Part shown: positions 6,798 to 14,386 of the stretch, piece after piece | Position numbering within the stretch: the first letter of the stretch is position 1 | Layout of the letters: each line of letters opens with the position of its first letter | Source of the DNA: Methylococcales bacterium | GTDB taxonomy: Bacteria > Pseudomonadota > Gammaproteobacteria > Methylococcales > Methylomonadaceae | Direction of reading: 5' to 3' | Length of the DNA stretch: 16,152 nt | Assembly (NCBI GenBank): GCA_023144875.1 | Contig: JAGLEW010000147.1 | Coordinates: 1 to 16,152 of the forward strand | The notes under the pieces: generated by a model | Told to the model about the DNA's origin: nothing | What the model saw: only the letters and a program-made list of their open reading frames with translations | Database searches by the model: none | Made by a program: the position numbers and the translations under genes

Positions 6798-8153
6798 TTA
6801 ATTAATTGATTTAATACTATTTAAAGACGATTCAAGCAACCGCCCCCGTAAAGAGTTTGGTAATGCTTCGGTAATTAAAATATCGACAAATTGTCCTTTT
6901 AAACGCGGGTGTCCTGTAAAGTTAACCACCCGATTATTTTCAGTACGACCTGTCATTTGTAAGGCACTTTTTTTAGATTCACCTTCTACTAAAACTGTTT
7001 GGGTACTACCAATCATAGCCTGTGAAAAGCTTTGTGTCATTTCATCGAGTCGCGTTTTTAATCGGCTTAAGCGTTGTTTTTTTATTTCCATAGATACATT
7101 GTCTTTAAACTCGGCTGCAGGAGTTCCTGGGCGAGCGCTGTAGATAAAACTGTAGGAAAAATCAAATTCTACGGTTTCAATTAAGCTCATGGTCTCTTCA
7201 AACTCGGCATCGCTCTCTTCTGGAAAGCCCACAATAAAGTCCGATGATAAACTAATACTAGGACGTACTTTTTTAAGTTTTTCTAATTTTTCAAGGTAAT
7301 TTTCACGACTGTAGTCGCGCTTCATACGACTCAAAACCGTATTACTCCCGCTTTGCACAGGCAGATGTAAGTGGTTTACTAATTGTGGAATATCGGCAAA
7401 GGCTTCAATTAAATCATCGGTAAATTCTAAAGGGTGTGAGGTCGTAAATCTTAAGCGATCAATCCCCTCAATAGTCGCTACATAATGCAATAATAAAGCT
7501 AAGCTTGCGAGTGACGCATCTTCCATTTCACCGCGATATGCGTTAACATTTTGCCCTAATAAATTAATTTCTCGGACACCTTGTTTCGCTAAGGCTATAA
7601 TCTCATCCACAATATCATTGAGAGGACGACTGATTTCTTCGCCTCGCGTGTAAGGAACCACACAATAAGTACAGTATTTACTACAGCCTTCCATGATAGA
7701 AACAAAGGCTTTTACGCCTTCTGCACGCGGTTCGGGGAGCGCGTCAAATTTTTCAATTTCAGGAAAAGATATATCCACAACTTTTTTATGCGTTGTGCGC
7801 GCCTGATCTAATAAGGTAGGTAATCTGTGTAAGGTTTGAGGGCCAAAAACAATATCAACATAAGGCGCACGTTTTTGAATATCCGCCCCTTCTTGACTAG
7901 CAACGCAACCACCAACCCCAATAATTATTTCAGGGTTTTTTAGTTTTAGTTTTCGCCAGCGCCCAATAGCTGAAAAAACTTTTTCCTGTGCTTTTTCGCG
8001 GATAGAACAGGTATTAAGTAATAATACATCCGCATTTTCAGGGGTTAGGGTTACTTCCATCCCATGTGAGTTTAGCAGTATGTCCCGCATTTTATCGGAA
8101 TCATACTCATTCATTTGGCAACCATTGGTTTGGATATAAAGTTTTTGAGTCAT
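6798..8153 (-). CDS. miaB: tRNA-2-methylthio-N6-(dimethylallyl)adenosine synthase MiaB
   Basis: A 451-residue radical-SAM methylthiotransferase of full normal length. The N-terminal domain carries Cys12, Cys49 and Cys83 for the auxiliary [4Fe-4S] cluster. The radical-SAM motif CSKYCTYC provides Cys157, Cys161 and Cys164. The following VVPYTRGEEISR is typical of MiaB rather than RimO. A C-terminal TRAM domain (about 378–445) ends the protein. It methylthiolates i6A37 of tRNAs reading UNN codons. It is first in the minus-strand operon, with a strong −10 box about 90 bp upstream. Confidence 0.96.
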   Translation of the reverse strand: MTQKLYIQTNGCQMNEYDSDKMRDILLNSHGMEVTLTPENADVLLLNTCSIREKAQEKVFSAIGRWRKLKLKNPEIIIGVGGCVASQEGADIQKRAPYVDIVFGPQTLHRLPTLLDQARTTHKKVVDISFPEIEKFDALPEPRAEGVKAFVSIMEGCSKYCTYCVVPYTRGEEISRPLNDIVDEIIALAKQGVREINLLGQNVNAYRGEMEDASLASLALLLHYVATIEGIDRLRFTTSHPLEFTDDLIEAFADIPQLVNHLHLPVQSGSNTVLSRMKRDYSRENYLEKLEKLKKVRPSISLSSDFIVGFPEESDAEFEETMSLIETVEFDFSYSFIYSARPGTPAAEFKDNVSMEIKKQRLSRLKTRLDEMTQSFSQAMIGSTQTVLVEGESKKSALQMTGRTENNRVVNFTGHPRLKGQFVDILITEALPNSLRGRLLESSLNSIKSIN

Positions 8154-8240
8154 TTTTTTACGGTTGAGATTTGCTCTCTTATTTTAATTAAAATATATTT
8201 TTTCGGTTACAAACAGGATTTATAACGGATAAAATGCACG

Positions 8241-8246
8241 ATTATA
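8241..8246 (-). promoter_or_regulatory. −10 box of the miaB operon promoter
   Basis: A perfect TATAAT on the minus strand, preceded by GGG, about 88 bp before the miaB ATG. The −35 region is weak (TGTTTT/GTGTTT at 16–17 bp spacing). The leader would be about 80 nt. The same 158-bp gap must drive the divergent β-barrel gene, for which I see no clear promoter. Confidence 0.45.
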
Positions 8247-8311
8247 CCCTGAAAGCTTAATCAAAACACTATCGCTCCGCGCAGACAAATTTCCTTTTAT
8301 TAATATTCCTT

Positions 8312-9337
8312 ATGATTTTAAATTCCTACTGTAAATACTTCTTAATTTTGTTCATATGTTTTAATCTGACGCCTGTCTTTGCCGAGGAAAAAAAAACATG
8401 GCTTGAGGCGGTTGAAAATTTACGCTGGGCAATTGATTTAAGTGTCAAAGGAATTTACAACACCGAAACAGGTCATTTATCACATACTGAAGCCGTAGGA
8501 CTTGATCTTCATAAAGTTTTTACTACCGATGAGGGGGGAAATATTGGCACATTAGTTTTACAAGGGTATATTACAAAACTTAATAATGCAGAGCGTTATC
8601 CTAGTTTTTTTAAAAATGCCTCCGATGTAAAGTTTATTTGTCGGGTTTGCAGTTTTAATTTTTCCATTTTAGACCGAGGTCAGTTAAATCTTCGAGCAGG
8701 GCATTTTGAAATCCCGTTTGGTCTAGAATATAACATTGATACCAATGGTGCTTTACGACAATTTAGCAATGGCGCTAATTTAGGTAATAAACTCGATTGG
8801 GGCGTGGCTTTCAATGGACAGTTTAGCTGGGGCGGCTACGAAGTGGCTATCAGCCGAGGGCATGGCGTTGACTGGAAAAGTGGGCACGATACCTTTATTG
8901 GCTCAGGACGAGTTGAGTTAACAGGCGACTATCAATCTTTTCTAGGTTTATCCGCCTTTCATGGGCGTATAAAATCTAAATCAGGTTATATAAACCGCAC
9001 AAGAATTGGGTTAGATGCTGGTACTCAGTTCGCATTTTTGGGTATTTTAGCCGAGGTTTCTATTGGGAAAGATGATAACATTGAAAAAATAAATTCACTG
9101 CTTGAAATTGACCTACAAGACAATACTGAAAAACTTCTTGGCTATGTACAACTTAAAGACAGCTCACGCCATCTTGAAGGTCAATCATGGGATTCATTGC
9201 GTCAAATAAGTGTCGGCACACGTTATACCCCTGATCGTTTTTGGACGCTGAGTAGTCAATGGACACATGATTTCGAAGTCTTTGATGGGGCTAAACGAGC
9301 AAGCGTGCTTGCGATACAACTCAGGTATCGTTTTTAA
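8312..9337 (+). CDS. Outer-membrane β-barrel (porin-like) protein
   Basis: A 341-residue protein with a signal peptide (residues 1–24, cleavage after VFA). The mature part is rich in alternating aromatic/polar stretches typical of β-barrel strands and ends in LAIQLRYRF. The final Phe after alternating residues is the usual recognition signal for outer-membrane assembly. There are no long hydrophobic helices after the signal. A motif-like block LRAGHFEIPFGLEYN (about 126–140), followed by LDWGVAFNGQ, resembles porin-type proteins. Two cysteines, Cys110 and Cys113 (CRVC), are unusual in a barrel and lack the His needed for haem c. The ligand is unknown. It starts an operon with an FMN-binding-like protein and a histidine kinase. 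The ribosome site before the ATG is poor. Confidence 0.75.
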   Translation: MILNSYCKYFLILFICFNLTPVFAEEKKTWLEAVENLRWAIDLSVKGIYNTETGHLSHTEAVGLDLHKVFTTDEGGNIGTLVLQGYITKLNNAERYPSFFKNASDVKFICRVCSFNFSILDRGQLNLRAGHFEIPFGLEYNIDTNGALRQFSNGANLGNKLDWGVAFNGQFSWGGYEVAISRGHGVDWKSGHDTFIGSGRVELTGDYQSFLGLSAFHGRIKSKSGYINRTRIGLDAGTQFAFLGILAEVSIGKDDNIEKINSLLEIDLQDNTEKLLGYVQLKDSSRHLEGQSWDSLRQISVGTRYTPDRFWTLSSQWTHDFEVFDGAKRASVLAIQLRYRF

Positions 9338-9350
9338 AAAGGTTCTAAAA

Positions 9351-9971
9351 ATGAAACAACTATTACAATTAAACACCCTTGTTCTGATACTCTTATCCGT
9401 TTGGATGACACCTGCAAACAGTGTTGCTTTTTGTGCCTTACGTGATCCTGTTACTAATATTTATAAGCTTTTTCCAAAGGCGAAAACATATCGCTCTATC
9501 ACCCATAAAATTAATCAATCGACTCAAAAGCAAGTCAAGAAAAACATCCCTTTTACCCTACATAATGATGAATTAGGACAACACACTGTCTACGTCGCAC
9601 TGAAAGATAAAAAGCCATTAGGATTAATTCACGCACGGTCTGAAGTTGGCTTATGGGGATTGGTTGAAGTCGCATGGGGCTTTGATTTTAAAATGAATGT
9701 CGTCGGATTTATGTTTCAACGTTGCCGAGAGCCTTCGTGCCAACTCATTTCATCCCCCAGTTTTCAACAGTTTTTAAAAGGAAAATCCAATGCTGAACTG
9801 TTAGCATTATTGAATGATGATGCCACGGGTTACCCTCAAGCAATTGAAAATAATAAACCTGCAAAAGAATTGGCAAAAACCGTTATTCGTTCTGCGGTTA
9901 AAACCATTCAAGTCACTAAAATAGCATGGTCAAAGGAATTAAAAAATTTCCAACAAAACGCCTCTCAATAA
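9351..9971 (+). CDS. Exported FMN-binding-domain-like protein
   Basis: A 206-residue exported protein. The start is set at 9351 because it begins a good signal peptide (MKQLLQLNTLVLILLSVW, cleavage near residues 23–26) 13 bp after the barrel gene; the longer frame from 9267 would bury it. The mature N terminus has FCALRDPVTNIYKLFPKA. The core, GQHTVYVALKDKKPLGLIHA then GLWGLVEVAWGFDFKMNVVGF, follows the FMN_bind domain pattern of RnfG/NqrG/NosR-like proteins. I do not see the SGATxT/S motif that carries covalent FMN in RnfG or NqrC, so a non-covalent flavin or another ligand is possible. It is probably the periplasmic link between the barrel and the kinase encoded 6 bp downstream (inference). 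Confidence 0.6.
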   Translation: MKQLLQLNTLVLILLSVWMTPANSVAFCALRDPVTNIYKLFPKAKTYRSITHKINQSTQKQVKKNIPFTLHNDELGQHTVYVALKDKKPLGLIHARSEVGLWGLVEVAWGFDFKMNVVGFMFQRCREPSCQLISSPSFQQFLKGKSNAELLALLNDDATGYPQAIENNKPAKELAKTVIRSAVKTIQVTKIAWSKELKNFQQNASQ

Positions 9972-9977
9972 CGGCCA

Positions 9978-11471
9978 ATGAAAGGCAAAAAAATAAGTCA
10001 TATTATTGGGCTGCACACCTTATTAAGCGCGAGTTTTGGCACTTTATTGGCCATTGTTTTATTTTTAGGCTTTCAAACATTAGAAAAAGATCAGCGACAA
10101 ATTACCCAAGATGTCGTTATTTTAAAAGATGTTATGCAAATGGAAGAAAGCTATCGTGACTGGCTTATTATGATGGATTTAGTGTTAGGAAATAATCAGA
10201 CCTACTTAACACGAGGCACTCAACGCCAAGCCAATTCTTTTGTTGACATAATTAGTAAAATACAAACAAAAGTTTTATTGGAAACCGTTAAGATAGAGTT
10301 ACAAAATGTTATTACTCAGATGCAATCGCCCATCAATTTTTTACAGTCTATTTTAGATGGAGATACAATTTCAGATAAGCGGATGATACAATTTGACAAA
10401 GAATCATTACTAATCATTCAGGCGCTGTCAAAAATTAAAATAGCAATTACGGCGCAGGCACAACTTAATGCGCAACAAGCAAAAAAAAAGCGAAATCAAG
10501 TTATTTTACAATCGCTTATTTCAGGTATTATTTTTATCGTTTTAATGATCTTACAGTGGCTTTTTCTGTCTATTTATTTAGTAAGGCCAATGCAAAAACT
10601 TAATAATGCGGTTAACTTGGCTCGGGAAGATCATCAGCTCTTTCGCTACAGTAATAATACAGGCACAATTGAAATTAAAGAACTGGCTGAAAATTCACGC
10701 ATTTTTATTAATAACTTAGAAGAAAAAATTATCGCGCGTACCCAGTTATATAAAACTGAGCGTGATAAAGCAATGGCCGCTGCTGAGGTTAAAACCAATT
10801 TTTTATCGCTCATGAATCATGAATTACGTACCCCTTTGAATGCTATCATGGGTTTTTCACAATTATTAGACTTTGGCACGTTAACAAAAGATCAAAAAAA
10901 TTATCAGCAAGAAATTATCAATGCCTCCAATCGATTATTAAAACTGTTAGATCGAATTTTTGAATTAATTAAAATAGAAGATAATGGTTATCAGCTTAAT
11001 TTAACCCCTATCACTTTTCATAACGTCTTAGACGATGTCATTAAAAGTTTTTCAGCGAACTGTAAAGAAAAAAACATCGTATTAAAAAAAACAGTTTCCG
11101 CTGAAGAAGTTATTGTGTTAGCCCATACTCAATGTCTTTCGGACATATTTACCACGCTCATTAGTAATGCGATTAAATACAGTCATGAAAATGGGCAAAT
11201 TAAAATTGAGTGTTACCAAGAAGGTTTGCAACTATTTTTTTCGGTTACTGACCAAGGCGTGGGTATTACATCAACTATGACTGACACCATTTTTGAGCCT
11301 TTTGTTGATCGTCAAAAAGATTTTGTGGATGGGCTTGGTATCAGTCTTTATGTTGCCAAACGCTTTATTGAACTCATGGGAGGACACATTGATTTTGACT
11401 CCACAGAAGACAAGGGAAGTCGGTTTTATTTTCAACTTCCTATGAGTTCAGATCAAACAGCTTCATCATAA
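9978..11471 (+). CDS. Membrane sensor histidine kinase
   Basis: A 497-residue hybrid-free histidine kinase. Two membrane helices (about 9–31 and 174–202) flank a helical periplasmic domain of about 140 residues without recognisable cofactor residues. A HAMP-like linker (about 203–250) and coiled segment follow. The HisKA box is NHELRTPLNAIMGFSQLL with phospho-acceptor His281. The ATPase has an N box (LISNAIKYS, Asn397), G1 (DQGVGI, Asp425), F box (FEPF, 439–442) and G2 (GLGISLYVAKR). All catalytic elements are intact. No receiver domain is fused and no response regulator gene lies in the window. It starts 6 bp after the FMN-binding-like gene, which makes that protein or the barrel a likely input partner. 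Confidence 0.92.
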   Translation: MKGKKISHIIGLHTLLSASFGTLLAIVLFLGFQTLEKDQRQITQDVVILKDVMQMEESYRDWLIMMDLVLGNNQTYLTRGTQRQANSFVDIISKIQTKVLLETVKIELQNVITQMQSPINFLQSILDGDTISDKRMIQFDKESLLIIQALSKIKIAITAQAQLNAQQAKKKRNQVILQSLISGIIFIVLMILQWLFLSIYLVRPMQKLNNAVNLAREDHQLFRYSNNTGTIEIKELAENSRIFINNLEEKIIARTQLYKTERDKAMAAAEVKTNFLSLMNHELRTPLNAIMGFSQLLDFGTLTKDQKNYQQEIINASNRLLKLLDRIFELIKIEDNGYQLNLTPITFHNVLDDVIKSFSANCKEKNIVLKKTVSAEEVIVLAHTQCLSDIFTTLISNAIKYSHENGQIKIECYQEGLQLFFSVTDQGVGITSTMTDTIFEPFVDRQKDFVDGLGISLYVAKRFIELMGGHIDFDSTEDKGSRFYFQLPMSSDQTASS

Positions 11472-11559
11472 AAAAACCGCTAAAATCTTTCTTTTTTTGC
11501 TAAAATTGATAACAAAAAAGAATTAATTTGTTTGATACCAACATTAGAAAATATATAGC

Positions 11560-11565
11560 TATAAT
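11560..11565 (+). promoter_or_regulatory. Probable −10 box of the PAS-GGDEF-EAL gene
   Basis: TATAAT in an AT-rich stretch 83 bp before the ATG. No good −35 is seen at standard distance; a TTGATA at 11532–11537 is 22 bp away, which is too far. Initiation would be near 11572, so the leader would contain both downstream hairpins. Confidence 0.4.
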
Positions 11566-11580
11566 ATAAACCTAAGTCCT

Positions 11581-11629
11581 CTAAATAAACTTGTTTTTTA
11601 AGTTATTTAGTTATAAAAAATCTATAACT
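11581..11629 (+). promoter_or_regulatory. Two tandem hairpins in the leader of the GGDEF-EAL gene
   Basis: The first hairpin is CTAAATAAACTT, loop, AAGTTATTTAG (11581–11610), an 11-bp stem with one bulged A. The second is AGTTATA (11609–11615) with TATAACT (11623–11629), a 7-bp stem with a 7-nt loop. They share two bases (11609–11610), so full formation of one competes with the other. They end 19 nt before the ATG, close to the ribosome entry region, and could affect translation or bind a protein as DNA dyads. There is no U tract to make them terminators. Confidence 0.4.
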
Positions 11630-11648
11630 CTCAACTTTATTTAAACTT

Positions 11649-13739
11649 ATGTCCGCTAAAAATTGTAAAAATTACCTATCCGATTCGGATACTAAGCGGT
11701 ATTTTCAACACACACTCACCGCATCTGGCCATTGTCTTTGGCGACTGGACAAAGAAGGCTATTTAATTGAAATTACATCAAATGTTGCTCAGTTATCAGG
11801 CCATAATGTAGCTGATGTTAAGTCCCGCCATCTCATCGATTTTATTATTGAATCAGAACGAGAGGCTTTTTATACCTTGCTTCAACGCCACGCCACTTTT
11901 CTTAATTACCCGATTACTTTTTACCACAAAGACAATAAAAAGATCAACTTTAATGTCAGTGCAGATCCTGTTTTTGATGGGGATCATTTTGATGGTTATC
12001 AGGGGGTCTTTATCAATACCACTGAATACACTCACATGACGGCAAAGTTTCATCAAAGTGAAACCAATTTAGCGAATGCACAAAGGATTTCACACCTTGG
12101 TAGCTGGGATTTTGATTTTATCACCAACAATCTCTTTTGGTCGGATGAAATTTATCATATTTTAGGTAAAGAACCTGGGTCAATAAAAGCCAATCAAGAT
12201 GAATTTATGAAAATTATTCACCCTGATGATTTGGAAATGGTCGCCGATGCCATGAACAACGCCGTGGTTAATAAAGTCTATGATATTCAACATCGTATTA
12301 TTCAGCCCGATGGAAAAATAGGTATATTACATGAACGCGGCGAAGTATTATTTGATAACGGTCGCCCTATCCGAATGGTGGGTACAACTCAAGACATTAC
12401 CACCTTAAAAGAAGCTGAACAAAAAATTATACAATTAGTTAATTATGATTTTTTAACTAATTTGCCCAACCGCACCTTATTTAATCGCCAAACCGATCAA
12501 CTTCTCAGCATTGCCAAAAAAAATAACCAAACATGCGCACTATATTGTATTGGACTTGATCGTTTTAAACTCGTTAACGAAAGCATGGGACATGAAGCGG
12601 GCAATGAATTATTGCGGGCGGTGGCACAACGTTTAGAACACTACCCGAATGAGGGTGAATGCATTGCTCGTTTAAACGGGGATGAATTTGGCCTGATTAA
12701 ATTAAATACCTCTAATGAAAGTACGGCGGCGCTATTAGCTCAAGAAATTATTGATGATTTTCGCACGCCTTTTTTGCTACAAAATCAAGATATTGTTATC
12801 TCGTTGAGCATTGGTATCACTCTTTGCCCGCTTGAAAATCATGACAGCAATGATCTTTTAAAAGATGCTCAAACCGCCATGCACCGTGCAAAAACCTCAG
12901 GGGGTAACAGTTATCAATTTTATTCCTTAGAAATGACCGATAAAATTAAGCATCGTTTAATTTTAGAAAATCATTTACGACAGGCGCTGAAGTCCGAAGA
13001 GTTTTTACTGTATTATCAACCTAAAGTTTCTAGTAAAACAGGGAAGATTGCAGGTGCAGAAGCCTTAATTCGTTGGCAACATCCTGATGGTGAGCTGATT
13101 CCACCCATGGAATTTATTTCTATTTTAGAAGAAACAGGCTTAATTATTCCTGTGGGTGAATGGGCGCTCGAAGCCTTATCTAAACAATACACGTCATGGC
13201 AAAACATGGGGTTTGGTGATCTTTCTTTATCACTCAATTTATCCTTAAAACAGTTTACCGATAAAAATCTATTTTCCAAAATCAAAACTATTTTAGAAAA
13301 ATTCACGCAAACTAATGATTTTTTAGAACTGGAAATTACCGAAAGCTTATTAATGAGTGATGTCAAAGGCGCGACACAAACCTTACAGCAGTTGCATACC
13401 TTGGGGATTAAATTATCCATTGATGACTTTGGAACGGGCTATTCCTCCCTTTCCTATCTTAAGCATTTGCCCGTTGACACCCTAAAAATAGACCGTTCGT
13501 TTGTGATGGGTTTACCTGATAACTCAAAAGATGCGGCGATTGTTGATGTTATTATTACCTTAGCGCGCTCATTAGATTTGGAAATTGTGGCTGAAGGCAT
13601 TGAAACCAAAGGTCAGCTGGACTTTTTAGCCGAAAAAGGGTGCGACTATGTTCAGGGCTATTATTACAGCAAACCCGTTCCAAGCGATGAATTTATCCAC
13701 TTATTACAACAAGAAAAATCAACCGATCCCAAAAAATGA
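11649..13739 (+). CDS. PAS-PAS-GGDEF-EAL c-di-GMP enzyme, likely phosphodiesterase
   Basis: A 696-residue cytoplasmic protein without membrane helices. PAS1 spans about 17–130 and PAS2 with its PAC end (MVGTTQDITTLKEAE) about 145–258. The GGDEF domain spans about 265–425 and EAL about 440–690. The cyclase motif reads NGDEF (343–347), losing the first Gly, and no RxxD inhibitory site precedes it. The EAL domain keeps its key residues: EAL (471–473), the NLS Asn, EITE, DDFGTGYSS (from 592), the LKID Lys, the AEGIE Glu and DYVQGY Gln. c-di-GMP hydrolysis is therefore the likely activity, with the GGDEF domain weak or acting as a GTP sensor (inference). The PAS ligand is unknown. The stop overlaps serB in an ATGA. 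Confidence 0.92.
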   Translation: MSAKNCKNYLSDSDTKRYFQHTLTASGHCLWRLDKEGYLIEITSNVAQLSGHNVADVKSRHLIDFIIESEREAFYTLLQRHATFLNYPITFYHKDNKKINFNVSADPVFDGDHFDGYQGVFINTTEYTHMTAKFHQSETNLANAQRISHLGSWDFDFITNNLFWSDEIYHILGKEPGSIKANQDEFMKIIHPDDLEMVADAMNNAVVNKVYDIQHRIIQPDGKIGILHERGEVLFDNGRPIRMVGTTQDITTLKEAEQKIIQLVNYDFLTNLPNRTLFNRQTDQLLSIAKKNNQTCALYCIGLDRFKLVNESMGHEAGNELLRAVAQRLEHYPNEGECIARLNGDEFGLIKLNTSNESTAALLAQEIIDDFRTPFLLQNQDIVISLSIGITLCPLENHDSNDLLKDAQTAMHRAKTSGGNSYQFYSLEMTDKIKHRLILENHLRQALKSEEFLLYYQPKVSSKTGKIAGAEALIRWQHPDGELIPPMEFISILEETGLIIPVGEWALEALSKQYTSWQNMGFGDLSLSLNLSLKQFTDKNLFSKIKTILEKFTQTNDFLELEITESLLMSDVKGATQTLQQLHTLGIKLSIDDFGTGYSSLSYLKHLPVDTLKIDRSFVMGLPDNSKDAAIVDVIITLARSLDLEIVAEGIETKGQLDFLAEKGCDYVQGYYYSKPVPSDEFIHLLQQEKSTDPKK

Positions 13740-14386
13740 CAACACCCAATTTTGAAATAATTTGCTTTGATTGTGACAGCACTTTAAGTCGTATCGAAGG
13801 CATTGATGAATGTGCAAATGCGGTAGGCTTAGGCACAGAAATGGCAAAATTAACCAATGCCGCGATGAATGGTGAGCGGGCGTTAGAAGCCATTTATCAA
13901 CAACGTTTAGACCTTATTCGCCCCAATCAAACCGCGATTGAAACTGTCGCTGACTTATACATTACCGAAATAGTTGATGGAGTCAAAGAGGTTTTTGAAA
14001 CCCTGCAAGCACATCAAAAACAAATTCATATAATTAGCGGCGGACTACGACAAGCGATTTTACCCCTCGCCACCTTCTTAAAAGTTCCTGCCGAAAATGT
14101 TCATGCGGTTGATATTTTTTTTGATAGCAAAGGGGAATATCAAGGCTATAACCAAGTCTCTCCACTGGCACGAACAGGCGGAAAAGCCGATATTTGTCAA
14201 AAAATAAGTAAAGATGCTCAAAAAATGATTTTAATTGGCGATGGTAAAACCGATTTAGAAGCCCAGCAAGTTGGCGTAAAAGTCATTGGTTTTGGTGGCG
14301 TTGCCAGACGTGAATTGGTCGAAAAACAAGCCGATTTTTATATCACAGACCCTTCATTAAAGTCGGTGTTAGATTATATTTTATAA
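13736..14386 (+). CDS. serB: Phosphoserine phosphatase-like HAD enzyme
   Basis: A 216-residue HAD-superfamily phosphatase of the SerB type, in the short form without the N-terminal ACT-like extension of E. coli SerB. Motif I is FDCDST (nucleophile Asp12, acid/base Asp14), and substrate-binding Glu21 follows in RIEGIDE. Motif II is ISGG (Ser101). Motif III is Lys150 in RTGGKAD. Motif IV is GDGKTDLEA (168–176, Asp169/Asp173); the family usually has GDGATD. The expected reaction is phosphoserine to serine plus phosphate, the last step of serine synthesis, though other small phosphoesters are possible. The ATGA overlap with the EAL gene suggests coupled translation. The 3' end overlaps the convergent aldolase gene by 13 bp. 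Confidence 0.88.
   Translation: MTTPNFEIICFDCDSTLSRIEGIDECANAVGLGTEMAKLTNAAMNGERALEAIYQQRLDLIRPNQTAIETVADLYITEIVDGVKEVFETLQAHQKQIHIISGGLRQAILPLATFLKVPAENVHAVDIFFDSKGEYQGYNQVSPLARTGGKADICQKISKDAQKMILIGDGKTDLEAQQVGVKVIGFGGVARRELVEKQADFYITDPSLKSVLDYIL

Noticed and set aside
8639..8650. Haem c site in the barrel protein
   Set aside because: CRVC is followed by Ser, not His, so CxxCH is not met.
9267..9350. Extended N terminus for the FMN-binding-like protein
   Set aside because: It would overlap the barrel gene and bury a clear signal peptide that starts at 9351.
9194..9376. Minus-strand 60-codon frame across the end of the barrel gene
   Set aside because: It spans the junction of two well supported plus-strand genes and has no ribosome site.
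11471..11510. Terminator after the histidine kinase gene
   Set aside because: There is only a direct repeat GCTAAAAT (11479 and 11499) and a T run, with no stem.
11815..13893. Several out-of-frame or antisense frames within the PAS-GGDEF-EAL and serB genes
   Set aside because: The motif-rich main frames explain the sequence; the alternatives show no domain or start signals.
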